Position numbers and translations under genes: made by a program. The notes under the pieces are model-generated. The model saw only the letters and a list, made by a program, of their open reading frames with translations. It had not been told where the DNA came from and did no database searches. From Plantibacter sp. Leaf314 (GTDB lineage Bacteria > Actinomycetota > Actinomycetes > Actinomycetales > Microbacteriaceae), in assembly GCF_001423185.1 (NCBI RefSeq), contig NZ_LMOB01000001.1, forward strand, positions 434,001-498,000: a DNA stretch of 64,000 bases, given 5' to 3'. Positions 1 through 8,688 of the stretch are shown here, piece after piece; the stretch's first letter is position 1, and the number at the start of each line of letters is the position of its first letter.

Positions 1-900
1 GCGGGTGGTCGCGTACATCATGCGGTGGTAGCTGTTCCCCGTGTGGTCCGGGTCGTCGGCTCCGTAGAGCGACGACGCCCAGAACACGACGTAGGCACCG
101 ATGGTGTCGTCGTAGTAGGCCTCGGGCGCCCAGGTGTTGCCGGCGTTCTCGGGGGCGACCTCGATGTGCCGCTGGTCGGACCAGGTCACGAGGTCGTGGG
201 ACTCCCACACCTCGAGGTAGTGGCTGCCCTGGCGGACCGAGTCACCCCAGGACGTGCCGCTGCCGATCGACAGGTCGGTGGCGATGAGGTAGAAGGTGTC
301 GCCCTCGGGAGAGCGGATGAGGAACGGGTCGCGCAGTCCCTTCGTCCCCTCATCGGAGGTGAGGACCGGGCGTCCGGCGTTGAGCTCGTTCCAGTCGAGC
401 GCGTTGTTGCCCTCGCTCGCGGCGAAGTAGATGTTCTCGCCGGCGAGGGAGTTGCCGGTGAAGTAGGCGAAGGCGTAGCCCTCGTAGTCAGGCGTCGCGA
501 TGGCGGCGCGGACGGTCGCGGTGAACTCGCGCGTCGCGGTCGCCTCGCCCTGCCGCAGCGTCGCGGTCAGGGTGACGGTGCTGTCGGCGGCGGGCCGCGA
601 GACGACCCCGTCCGTGGCGATCACGGCGGGATCGGAGGACATCCACTCGATGGCGATCCCCTCCAGTGCGCCGGGCAGCGTCAGGTTGCCGCGGACGTCG
701 TCGACGTTGGCGATCGAGAGGGAGGCGGCAGCGGCGTCCAGCACTTCTTGCGCCGTGGGGGCGGCTCGGAGACCCGTCTGGGAGGTGGGCGTCTGGGCGG
801 TCCCCGGCGCCGCGACGGCACCGCCGGAGACGCCGACGAGCGGCAGGATCAGGGTCGCGACGCAGGTCGCGACGACCGTTTTGAGGCGCAGTCGAGGCAT
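1..900 (-). CDS. Secreted family 43 glycoside hydrolase (5' part; 3' end beyond window)
   Basis: Starts at ATG 900 and stays open for 300 codons to the window edge, so only the N-terminal part is present. A Sec signal peptide (basic MPRLRLK, then a hydrophobic stretch to about residue 31) leads into an atrophied bacterial Ig-like domain (about 50-135). The first blades of a GH43-type beta-propeller follow, with GLRDPFLI (Asp191, the usual pKa-modulating position) and NTWAPE (257-260). GH43 enzymes mostly cleave arabinofuranosyl or xylosyl bonds outside the cell. It lies 81 bases downstream of yjfF in the same direction, so it probably releases the pentose or galactofuranose taken up by that transporter. 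Substrate is inferred, not read from sequence. Confidence 0.82.
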   Translation of the reverse strand, partial: MPRLRLKTVVATCVATLILPLVGVSGGAVAAPGTAQTPTSQTGLRAAPTAQEVLDAAAASLSIANVDDVRGNLTLPGALEGIAIEWMSSDPAVIATDGVVSRPAADSTVTLTATLRQGEATATREFTATVRAAIATPDYEGYAFAYFTGNSLAGENIYFAASEGNNALDWNELNAGRPVLTSDEGTKGLRDPFLIRSPEGDTFYLIATDLSIGSGTSWGDSVRQGSHYLEVWESHDLVTWSDQRHIEVAPENAGNTWAPEAYYDDTIGAYVVFWASSLYGADDPDHTGNSYHRMMYATTR

Positions 901-981
901 GGGGGTTGGTTCTCCTGGTTCGGCTTCGTTGTCGAGCGGGGATGGAACGGTGGTGCCGCGGTCGCGGGGGCGACCGGGGCG

Positions 982-2025
982 TCAGGTCTTGCGCTTGCGC
1001 GAGACGACGAGTCGCTGGAGGAGGACGAAGACGAGCAGGATGCCGCCGGTGATGATCGTCGTCGCTTCCGGTGGGATGCTGCCGTCACGGGTGATGAGGA
1101 CGTTCATGAGCCCGAGGACGAGCGCACCGACCACGGACCCGAGGACGAACCCCGCGCCACCGGTGAGCAGCGTGCCACCGATGATGACCGCGGCGATGGC
1201 ATCGAGCTCCCACCCGACACCGGTGATGTTCTGAGCGATGCCGAGCTTCGAGGTGTAGACGACGGCGGCGAGGCCGGCCAGGGTGCCGCTGATGATGTAG
1301 ACCATGAGCTTCGTCCGGACGACGGGCAGACCCATGAGGAGGGCCGACTGCTCGGAACCGCCGATCGCGTACACGGTGCGACCCATCCGGGTCTTGTGCA
1401 GGACGACGAAGGCCGCGGCGACGACGATGAGTGCGATCACGACGTTCGGGGTGGTGATGAGGTCGTTGATCTTCGGGCCGTCGATCACCTTCCACTCGGT
1501 CGAGAGCGAGCGGATCGGCGAGTCGTCGGCGAGGCGCTCAGGGGTGGTGCTGAGCATCGACGCGAGCCCTCGTCCGAGGAACATCATCGCCAGGGTGGCG
1601 ATGAAGGGTTGGACGTTGAAGTACTGGACGAGCACCCCTGAGAAGACGCCGAAGGCCGAGCCGATGAGGACCATGATCACCATGACGGCGATCGGATTCC
1701 AGCCCGAGTTCGCGAGCATCACCCCGACGAGACTGCTGATCGCGATGATCGCGCCGACGGAGAGGTCCACGCCCCCAGTGAGGATCACGAAGGTGAGCCC
1801 GACGGCGAGGATGATCAGGTACGCGTTGTTGATGAGCAGGTTCGAGATGGTGCTCGCCTGGACGATGCGCCCGTAGGCGATCTCGCCGTACACGACCATG
1901 CCGATGAAGATGACGACGGCGGCCAACGTCGGCAGCGTCTCGAGGTTCGGCGTCAGACGCGCCAGCAGCGTCCGCCGCGGGGGCGCCGACGCGTCGAGCG
2001 TCGGTCGTTCGCTGAGGGTGCTCAT
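982..2025 (-). CDS. yjfF: Galactofuranose-type ABC sugar permease YjfF
   Basis: 347 residues with about ten hydrophobic segments and the BPD_transp_2 signature seen in RbsC/YtfT/YjfF permeases, including LTGGVDLSVGAI near residue 85 and a late GAGFVLGSVVGALVLG stretch. It forms the inner-membrane channel together with the neighbouring YtfT. The start at ATG 2025 overlaps the ytfT stop by four bases (ATGA), so translation is coupled; longer readings through ytfT are not needed. Family knowledge: in E. coli YtfQRT-YjfF imports galactofuranose; in Gram-positives relatives may carry other furanoses. The adjacent GH43 gene makes arabinofuranose an alternative. Confidence 0.9.
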   Translation of the reverse strand: MSTLSERPTLDASAPPRRTLLARLTPNLETLPTLAAVVIFIGMVVYGEIAYGRIVQASTISNLLINNAYLIILAVGLTFVILTGGVDLSVGAIIAISSLVGVMLANSGWNPIAVMVIMVLIGSAFGVFSGVLVQYFNVQPFIATLAMMFLGRGLASMLSTTPERLADDSPIRSLSTEWKVIDGPKINDLITTPNVVIALIVVAAAFVVLHKTRMGRTVYAIGGSEQSALLMGLPVVRTKLMVYIISGTLAGLAAVVYTSKLGIAQNITGVGWELDAIAAVIIGGTLLTGGAGFVLGSVVGALVLGLMNVLITRDGSIPPEATTIITGGILLVFVLLQRLVVSRKRKT

Positions 2026-3146
2026 GCGGACACCGTTTCCTTTCGCGTGGGGACGGACGCGGGTGGCGTCGTCCGGGAGTTCCGACGGGCGAACAGGGCT
2101 CGCACGCGCTGGGACTGGAGGAGGCAGATGATCACGATGACGACCGCCTTGAAGGCCGGCGTCGCCGACGAGGGGATGGAGAGGAACACGATCGTCTTGT
2201 CGAGCGTGGCGATGAGGAGTGCCCCGATGACGCTGCCGGTGATGGAGAACTTGCCGCCGGCGAGCGAGGTGCCGCCGATGACGACGGCGAGGATCGCGTC
2301 CATCTCCGCGTTCAGACCGGTCTTCGCGACCTCGACGGTCATGACGCTGGCCGTGCTGAAGATGCCGGCGACACCGGCCAGGACCGAGCTCACGATGTAG
2401 ACCGCGATGAGGATGCCGATCGGGCGGATCCCCGCCATCCGCGCCGCCCGCGGGTTGATGCCGATGGACTCGATCATGAGCCCGAGCGCGGTGCGCCGCA
2501 CGAGGACGGCGACGATCGCGACGATGACCCCGGCGATGATGAAGACCACCGGGAACCCGAACACCGTGCCGTTCGCGAGCCACCGGAAGGGCTCGTTCGT
2601 CGCCGAGGTGTTCTGACCGGAGGTGATGACCTTCGCGAGACCTCGGCCGGCGAGCATCGTGATCAGCGTGGTGATGAACGGCTGCAGCCCGACGATCGAG
2701 ACGAGGACCCCGTTCACCGTCCCGAGGAAGGCGCTGACAGCGAGCGCGAGCAGGGCCGCGACGATCGCCGTCCCGGCGTCACCGCCGCTCTGGTTGCTCA
2801 TGAACTCCATCGACACGGCGCCGGAGACGGCCATCACGGATCCGACCGAGAGATCGATACCGCGGGTGGCGATGACGAGGGTCATGCCGACCGCGATCAT
2901 CATGATCGGGGCGCTCGCGCGGAGGATGTCGATCGGGTTGCCCGACAGGTTGCCGGTCGTGCCGTTGACGGAGACACCGAGGTAGCCGGGGTCCTTCACG
3001 AGGTTGATGACGAGCAGCAGCAGCAGGGTCACGATCGCCCAGATGTAGGGCTGGTGGACGATGGTGCTGACGATGCCGCGGGCGGAGCGCTGCCCTCCGC
3101 TGGCGGAGGAACCGGAACGGGCCGGACCCTGACTGGTGGCGCTCAC
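2022..3146 (-). CDS. ytfT: Galactofuranose-type ABC sugar permease YtfT
   Basis: 374 residues; the first roughly 30 are Ser/Gly-rich and cytoplasmic, followed by about nine or ten membrane spans. The family motif ATRGIDLSVGSVMAVSG lies near residue 95 and EMDAILAVVIGGTSLAGG near 285. The GTG start at 3146 overlaps the upstream ytfR stop (GTGA). It pairs with YjfF as the second half of the permease heterodimer energised by YtfR. Paralogy to YjfF is visible in the shared DLSVG and VIGGT blocks. Confidence 0.9.
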   Translation of the reverse strand: MSATSQGPARSGSSASGGQRSARGIVSTIVHQPYIWAIVTLLLLLVINLVKDPGYLGVSVNGTTGNLSGNPIDILRASAPIMMIAVGMTLVIATRGIDLSVGSVMAVSGAVSMEFMSNQSGGDAGTAIVAALLALAVSAFLGTVNGVLVSIVGLQPFITTLITMLAGRGLAKVITSGQNTSATNEPFRWLANGTVFGFPVVFIIAGVIVAIVAVLVRRTALGLMIESIGINPRAARMAGIRPIGILIAVYIVSSVLAGVAGIFSTASVMTVEVAKTGLNAEMDAILAVVIGGTSLAGGKFSITGSVIGALLIATLDKTIVFLSIPSSATPAFKAVVIVIICLLQSQRVRALFARRNSRTTPPASVPTRKETVSA

Positions 3147-4669
3147 GTGGCGCTCCCTTCGGTGGCGATCAGGTCGACGATGGTGTCTGCGGTGACCTCG
3201 GGTCCGTTGACGATCTCGCCGATCTTACGATGATCCTTCAGCACGACGATCCGCTCGCTCAAGCGCACGACCTCCTCGAGCTCGGAGGAGATGAAGACGA
3301 CCGACATGCCGTCCTCGGCGAGGGCGGCGATGGCCTCCTGGATCTCGGCCTTCGCGCCGACGTCGATGCCGCGGGTGGGCTCGTCGAGCACGATGAGCTG
3401 CGGCTTCGTCGCGAGCCACCGGCCGAGGAGCACCTTCTGCTGGTTGCCGCCGGACAGGTTCTTGATGGGACGCTCGGGGTCGGACGGGCGCACGTTGAGT
3501 TCGAGCAGGTACTTGTCGCACAGCTCGTTCTGCTCCCGGCGGGAGAGCGGGCGGGCCCACCCTCGGCGGGCCTGCACGGCCAGGATGAGGTTCTCGCGCA
3601 CGGTGAGGTCGCCGATGATGCCCTCGTCGCGACGATTCTCCGTCGAGAAGGCGATCTTCTTGGACAGCCCGGCCATGGGGGTGTGCACCTCGGCCGGGGA
3701 TCCGTCGATGGTGACGGAACCGGAGTCGGGTCGGTCGGCCCCGTAGATGAGGCGCCCGAGTTCGGTGCGTCCTGAGCCGAGGAGTCCGGCGAGACCGACG
3801 ACCTCGCCGGCGTGCACCTCGATGTCGACGGGGTCGATCGAGCCCTTCCGGCCGAGCTCGGTGGCGCGGTAGAAGGCTGGAGCGTCCGCAGCGCCTGCGC
3901 GCCCGCGGTTGGAGCCGAGGGCGGCGAGCGTGCCGTAGTCCTTCCCGATCATCTTCGAGATGAGTTCGGTCCGGTTCAGTTCCGACGTCAGGTACTCGCC
4001 GACGAACTCGCCGTTGCGGAGCACCGTGAGCCGGTCGCTGATCGCGTAGACCTGATCGAGGAAGTGGGAGACGAAGAGGATCGCGACGCCCTGGTCGCGC
4101 AGTCGGCGCATGACCTGGAAGAGGCCCTCGACCTCGTTGGCGTCGAGACTGGAGGTCGGTTCGTCGAGGATGAGCACCTTGGACTTGGTGACCATGGCCC
4201 GGCTGATCGCGACGAGCTGTTGCAGCGCGAGCGAGATGCTCGAGAGCGGCTGCTTGGGGTCGATGTGGCCGAGGCCGAGGCCGACGAGCGCTTCGTGCGC
4301 CGCCTCGTGGGTCCGGCGCCAGTTGATGCCGAACGGCCCGCGGACCTCGTGGCCGAGCATCACGTTCTCACCGACGGTGAGGTTGTCGCAGAGGTTCACC
4401 TCTTGGTAGACGGTGGAGATGCCGGCGCTCTGGGCGTCGGCCGTCCCGGAGAAGGAGCGCGGCCCGCCCGCGACGAGGATCGAACCGGAGTCGATCTTGT
4501 ACACGCCGGTGAGGGCCTTGATGAGCGTCGACTTGCCGGCGCCGTTCTCACCCATGAGGGTGTGGACCTCGCCCGGGAAGAGGCGGAAGTCCACGTCTTG
4601 CAGGGCTTTGACGCCCGGGAACTCGATGGAGATGTGCTGCATCTCGACGATCGGCTCGGTGATTGCCAT
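3143..4669 (-). CDS. ytfR: Sugar ABC transporter ATPase YtfR (two ABC domains)
   Basis: 508 residues from ATG 4669. The first ABC domain has Walker A GENGAGKST (40-48) and Walker B VLILDEPTSSLD. The second has the degenerate P-loop LLGSGRTE typical of this family, signature LSGGNQQKVLLGRWL and Walker B LIVLDEPTRGIDVGAK. Such tandem ATPases energise RbsC-type permeases. It lies between ytfQ and the permease genes and ends in a GTGA overlap with ytfT. A strong hairpin separates it from ytfQ. A close paralogue is encoded divergently at 6050-7630. Confidence 0.93.
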   Translation of the reverse strand: MAITEPIVEMQHISIEFPGVKALQDVDFRLFPGEVHTLMGENGAGKSTLIKALTGVYKIDSGSILVAGGPRSFSGTADAQSAGISTVYQEVNLCDNLTVGENVMLGHEVRGPFGINWRRTHEAAHEALVGLGLGHIDPKQPLSSISLALQQLVAISRAMVTKSKVLILDEPTSSLDANEVEGLFQVMRRLRDQGVAILFVSHFLDQVYAISDRLTVLRNGEFVGEYLTSELNRTELISKMIGKDYGTLAALGSNRGRAGAADAPAFYRATELGRKGSIDPVDIEVHAGEVVGLAGLLGSGRTELGRLIYGADRPDSGSVTIDGSPAEVHTPMAGLSKKIAFSTENRRDEGIIGDLTVRENLILAVQARRGWARPLSRREQNELCDKYLLELNVRPSDPERPIKNLSGGNQQKVLLGRWLATKPQLIVLDEPTRGIDVGAKAEIQEAIAALAEDGMSVVFISSELEEVVRLSERIVVLKDHRKIGEIVNGPEVTADTIVDLIATEGSAT

Positions 4670-4738
4670 GTCTGCCTGGTCGTTCTGCCGGGTCGTCCGG
4701 CGTCGTCGCTGGGGAGCGTGAGCCCCGGAAGGTGTGGG

Positions 4739-4779
4739 CCGGTCGCCCGGCAGCGAGGCGTTCGCTGCCGGGCGACCGG
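4739..4779 (-). terminator. 17-bp perfect inverted repeat between ytfQ and ytfR
   Basis: Bases 4739-4755 pair perfectly with 4763-4779 around a seven-base loop. There is no T-run on the minus strand, so this is not a classic intrinsic terminator. Placed between the binding-protein gene and the ATPase gene, such hairpins commonly protect the 3' end of the binding-protein mRNA and cause partial termination, giving excess binding protein. That role is inferred from position. Confidence 0.8.
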
Positions 4780-4785
4780 GATGCA

Positions 4786-5784
4786 TCAGTACGCGCGGGT
4801 CGGAAGTGCTTCCTTGGCCGCGTCGGGTGAGTCGAACGTCACGCTCGGCACGACGATCTCGGACTCGACCGAATCGCCGGCGAGAGCCTTCTTGACCACG
4901 TCGATCGCGGTGTCGCCGAACAGCGGGTTGTACTCTGCGACGAAGCTCAGGCGGCCTGCCTCGAGCGCCTCGAGGGCGGCCTTCGTGCCGTCGATCGTGA
5001 TGATCTTGACGTCGGTGCCGGGCTTCAGACCGGCCTCCTCCACGGCGAGGGCTGCGCCGAGGCCCATCTCGTCGTTCTGGGCGAACACGAGCTGGACGTC
5101 GTTGTTGTTCGCCTTGAGGATCGTCTCGAAGACGCTCTTCGCCTCTTCGGTGGACCAGTTGGCCGACTGTGACTCGAGCTTCGTGAAGTTCGGGTCGATG
5201 GTCTCGTCCCAGCCCTTGTTGCGGTCGTTCACCACGGAGAGTCCGGGAGGGCCCTCGAGCACGACGTACTTGGCGCCGTCGGGGAACTGGCCGTTCGCCC
5301 ATTCGGCGGCGGAGCCGGAGATGCCGACGTTGTCGGGGGCGATCCGGCTCGTGTAGAGCTCGGTGTCGTTCGGCTCGATGCCGCGGTCGAGGAGGACGAC
5401 GGGGATCTCGGCCTCCTTCGCGCGCTCCAGGACGCTCTCCCAGCCGGTCGCCTCGGTGGCGGACAGCAGGATGGCGTCGACGCCCTCGTCGATGAACGAG
5501 GTGAAGGCGGTGATCTGCGAGTTCTGATCGCCGTTCGTCGCCGGCGCGTACTTGAGGTCGAAGCCGTTCTCCTTCGAGAACGAGTCCTGGATGTTCTTCT
5601 CGTTCGCGGTGCGCCATCCGCCTTCGGGGCCGACGGCCACGAAGCCGATGGTGGTGAGTTCGCCGTCGCCGCCGGCGTCACCGCCGGTGCTTCCGGAACC
5701 GCCGGAGCAGGCGGTCGCGCTGATCGCGATGGCACCGACGAGAGCGAGGCCCGCGATGGCGCGGACACGTGCTGTTCTGAACAT
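4786..5784 (-). CDS. ytfQ: Sugar-binding lipoprotein YtfQ-like
   Basis: 332 residues, ATG 5784 preceded by a strong AAGGAGGAG Shine-Dalgarno sequence. A lipoprotein signal ends at lipobox ATAC with Cys26, then a Gly/Ser linker and a periplasmic-binding-protein type 1 fold beginning TTIGFVAVGPEGGW (family-typical WR.. follows). It captures the sugar outside the membrane and delivers it to YtfT/YjfF. First gene of the operon; the divergent promoter region carries LacI-type operators. Confidence 0.92.
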   Translation of the reverse strand: MFRTARVRAIAGLALVGAIAISATACSGGSGSTGGDAGGDGELTTIGFVAVGPEGGWRTANEKNIQDSFSKENGFDLKYAPATNGDQNSQITAFTSFIDEGVDAILLSATEATGWESVLERAKEAEIPVVLLDRGIEPNDTELYTSRIAPDNVGISGSAAEWANGQFPDGAKYVVLEGPPGLSVVNDRNKGWDETIDPNFTKLESQSANWSTEEAKSVFETILKANNNDVQLVFAQNDEMGLGAALAVEEAGLKPGTDVKIITIDGTKAALEALEAGRLSFVAEYNPLFGDTAIDVVKKALAGDSVESEIVVPSVTFDSPDAAKEALPTRAY

Positions 5785-5871
5785 TGATCTCCTCCTTGAG
5801 ACCCGCGGTCCCGACACTGGGGCGCGGTGTGAATGCGATGTGTGCTGCTGGTGCAACGCCGGTGGGCACTG

Positions 5872-5890
5872 ATTGTTAGCGATCACAATT
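5872..5890. promoter_or_regulatory. LacI-family operator, ytfQ side
   Basis: ATTGTTAGC-GATCACAAT is an imperfect palindrome with a central CpG: 7 of 9 positions match between halves, and it resembles classical lac/gal-type operators. It lies 88 bases upstream of the ytfQ start, where the LacI protein encoded at 7623-8669 would be expected to act. The AT-rich text stands out from the surrounding GC-rich DNA. Confidence 0.6.
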
Positions 5891-5937
5891 GCGTTGTGCT
5901 GAACATTAGCCAGGGCCGCGACACCATGTCAACAGGC

Positions 5938-5955
5938 AATGTGAGCCCTCACATT
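5938..5955. promoter_or_regulatory. Perfect 18-base palindrome, second LacI-type operator
   Basis: AATGTGAG-CC-CTCACATT has perfect 8-base arms and a two-base spacer. It sits 65 bases from the first palindrome and about 95 bases before the second ATPase start at 6050. A plausible -10 hexamer TAGAGT follows at 5994-5999. It could control the ATPase-lacI arm, or act with the first site through looping. Confidence 0.55.
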
Positions 5956-6049
5956 CGTCCGCGATCCACTCCCCCGACACGTGTCGCTCGCGCTAGAGTC
6001 GGGGTCGTCGGCGTTCCACCCGACCGCCCGCCTCGATGGAGAGTCACCC

Positions 6050-7630
6050 ATGTCCACACCCGCGCCGCTCGTGCATCTGCGCGGCGTCTCCGTGCGGTTC
6101 CCGGGTGTGCAGGCCCTCGACGACGTCGAGCTCCGACTCTTCCCCGGTGAGGTCCACGCCCTGATGGGCGAGAACGGTGCCGGGAAGTCCACCCTGGTCA
6201 AGGTGCTGACGGGCGTCCACCACGTCGACGCGGGTCGCATCGGTTTCGACGGCCGCGACGTGTCCTTCTCGAGCGTCGCCGACGCCCAGGCGCACGGGAT
6301 CAGCACGGTCTACCAGGAGGTCAACCTCCTCCCCAACCTCACCGTCGCGGAGAACATCCTCCTGGGTCGTGAGCCACGGCACGCCTGGGGTGGGATCTCC
6401 GGGCGACGCATGCGCGAGCGGGCCAGGGAGCTGCTCGCTTCCGTCGGACTCGACATCGACCCGTCGTCGCAGCTGTCGACCCATCCGCCGGCCGTCCAGC
6501 AGCTCGTCGCGATCGTGCGCGCCATCGCCGTCCGCACCCGGGTGCTCGTGCTCGACGAACCGACCTCGAGCCTCGACACGGACGAGGTCACCGAGCTCTT
6601 CCGGATCATCTCGATCCTCAAGGCCGAAGGGGTCGCGATCCTCTTCATCTCGCACTTCCTCGACCAGGTGTACGAGATCTCCGATCGCCTCACCGTGCTG
6701 CGCGAGGGCCGTCTCGTCGGCGAGTACCTCCCCCACGAACTGCTCCGCATCGACCTCGTCCACAAGATGATCGGTAAGGAGCTCGCGACCTTCGACGAGA
6801 TCCGCCGCGGGCTCGACCTCTCCGACGAGGGCGACGCACTCGACGGCGAGGAACCGTTCGTCGCCGCCATCGGCCTCGGACGCCAGGGAGGCGTCGAACC
6901 GATCGACCTGAAGGTCTACGAGGGCGAGATCGTGGGCATCGCGGGACTGCTCGGCTCCGGCCGGACCGAACTCGCCAGGCTTCTCACCGGTGTCGACCGG
7001 GCCGACACGGGTTCGGTGCAGGTGGGCGGTGCCCCGACCCGTCTCAGCACCCCGCGGCGGGCGCTCAAGCAGCGCATCGTCTACGCCTCCGAGAACCGCC
7101 GGACGGAGGGGATCATCGGCGAGCTCAGTGTTCGCGACAACATCGCCCTCGCTCTGCAGGCCGACCTCGGCTGGTTCCGACGGATCCCCCTGCGGCGGCA
7201 GAACGAGCTGGCCGAGAGCTACATCCAGGCCATGGGCATCCGGCCCGCGAACCCCGATGCGCTCATGAAGGAGCTCTCCGGGGGCAACCAGCAGAAGGTG
7301 CTCCTGGCGCGGTGGCTGGCGCTCGCCCCGCGACTCCTCGTCCTCGACGAACCGACGCGCGGGATCGACATCGGCGCGAAGGCGGAGATCCAGAAGCTCG
7401 TGAGTCGCCTCGCCGAGAACGGGCTCTCGGTCGTGTTCATCTCCGCGGAACTCGAGGAGGTGCTGCGGATCAGTCATCGCATCGCCGTGCTCCGAGATCG
7501 ACGGAAGGTCGCGGATCTGCCGAACCATGATCTGACCGTGTCGAAGCTCTTGGCAGCGATGTCGGAGGCTCCGGACGAACGGGTGCCTGACCAGCGTCCG
7601 AGCGCCGAGCCGGACGGACCCCGTGGCTGA
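6050..7630 (+). CDS. Second YtfR-like sugar ABC ATPase without own permeases
   Basis: 526 residues from ATG 6050 with GGAG eight bases upstream. Two ABC domains follow the YtfR layout: GENGAGKST near residue 44, VLVLDEPTSSLD, degenerate LLGSGRTEL, LSGGNQQKVLLARWL, and LLVLDEPTRGIDIGAK. It is clearly paralogous to the YtfR encoded at 3143-4669, but no permease or binding-protein gene accompanies it. Instead a LacI regulator overlaps its end. It may be an alternative energiser of the same permeases, or the remnant of a duplicated operon. All catalytic motifs are intact. Confidence 0.9.
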   Translation: MSTPAPLVHLRGVSVRFPGVQALDDVELRLFPGEVHALMGENGAGKSTLVKVLTGVHHVDAGRIGFDGRDVSFSSVADAQAHGISTVYQEVNLLPNLTVAENILLGREPRHAWGGISGRRMRERARELLASVGLDIDPSSQLSTHPPAVQQLVAIVRAIAVRTRVLVLDEPTSSLDTDEVTELFRIISILKAEGVAILFISHFLDQVYEISDRLTVLREGRLVGEYLPHELLRIDLVHKMIGKELATFDEIRRGLDLSDEGDALDGEEPFVAAIGLGRQGGVEPIDLKVYEGEIVGIAGLLGSGRTELARLLTGVDRADTGSVQVGGAPTRLSTPRRALKQRIVYASENRRTEGIIGELSVRDNIALALQADLGWFRRIPLRRQNELAESYIQAMGIRPANPDALMKELSGGNQQKVLLARWLALAPRLLVLDEPTRGIDIGAKAEIQKLVSRLAENGLSVVFISAELEEVLRISHRIAVLRDRRKVADLPNHDLTVSKLLAAMSEAPDERVPDQRPSAEPDGPRG

Positions 7631-8669
7631 GGCGTCCCGCCATGCGACGATCTTCGACGTCGCTCGGCTCGCCGGGGTCTCCCATCAGACGGTGTCACGG
7701 GTGCTCAACGACCTGCCGAACGTCCGACCGGCGACGAAGGCCCGCGTCGAAGAGGCGATCAAACAGCTGCGGTACGTGCCCTCCCCGGCAGCGCGCACCC
7801 TGGTCACGAAGCGGTCGCGCACCATCGGGCTCATCGCCACCGGTGGGACGGAGTTCGGACCGTCGTCGTCCGTGCTCCACTTCAACGCGGCCGCTCGGGA
7901 CGCCCGGTGGTCGGTGTTCACGGCGAACATGGTGGACAGCGACCCCGGATCGGCACGAGCCGCCGTCGAAGGGTTCCTCCGCCAGAACGTCGAGGGCATC
8001 GCGGTCATCAGCGCCCGGGAGGGCGTCACCGACATCGTCGCCGGGATGGAGCTGAGCGTGCCGCTCGTCGCCCTGCACGCGACGCCTCGAGCGGGCCTGG
8101 TGACGGTCGGTGTCGACCAGTACGCGGGCGCACGGGCCGCGACCGCGCACCTCATCCGGCTGGGTCACCGGCGCATCGGCCATCTCGCCGGGCCCGCAGA
8201 CGCCGTCGACGCGCGGGAGCGCGAGCGTGGGTGGCGGGACGAACTCGCCGAGGCGGGTCTCGTCGCGCAGCTGATCGGCACCGGCGACTGGACGCCGACC
8301 TCGGGCTACGTGGTGGGTCGGCGTCTGGACGACGAGGTGACCGCGGTGTTCGCCGCGAACGACCAGATGGCGCTCGGGCTGATCCACGCCCTGACCGAGC
8401 AGGGCGTCCGCGTCCCACTCGACTTCAGCGTCGTCGGATTCGACGACATCCCCGAGGCCGAGCATCTCTCGCCACCCCTGACGACCGTCCGTCAGGACTT
8501 CGAGCTCGTCGGCCGGACCATGCTCGCCACGCTCCTCGACCACGTCAACGGCGACCCGGCGCGGACGACGGCCCCCTCGGTCCCGCTCCTCGTGGAGCGG
8601 GACTCGACGGCGGCGGCCCCGACGACGATCCGCGTCCGCCAGGACCTGGCGCGCACACGGGTCGACTGA
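7623..8669 (+). CDS. LacI-family transcriptional regulator
   Basis: 348 residues from a GTG at 7623 that lies inside the ATPase reading frame (8-base overlap), so the two are co-translated. N-terminal LacI HTH (IFDVARLAGVSHQTVSRVLN, residues about 9-28), then hinge LRYVPSPAARTL and a periplasmic-binding-like sugar-sensing domain with the VVGFDDIPEAEHLSPPLTTVRQD block near the end. It probably represses the furanose uptake genes through the palindromes at 5872-5955. The effector sugar cannot be read from sequence. Confidence 0.93.
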   Translation: MAEASRHATIFDVARLAGVSHQTVSRVLNDLPNVRPATKARVEEAIKQLRYVPSPAARTLVTKRSRTIGLIATGGTEFGPSSSVLHFNAAARDARWSVFTANMVDSDPGSARAAVEGFLRQNVEGIAVISAREGVTDIVAGMELSVPLVALHATPRAGLVTVGVDQYAGARAATAHLIRLGHRRIGHLAGPADAVDARERERGWRDELAEAGLVAQLIGTGDWTPTSGYVVGRRLDDEVTAVFAANDQMALGLIHALTEQGVRVPLDFSVVGFDDIPEAEHLSPPLTTVRQDFELVGRTMLATLLDHVNGDPARTTAPSVPLLVERDSTAAAPTTIRVRQDLARTRVD

Positions 8670-8688
8670 GCCGGTCTCCGGTTCCCGA

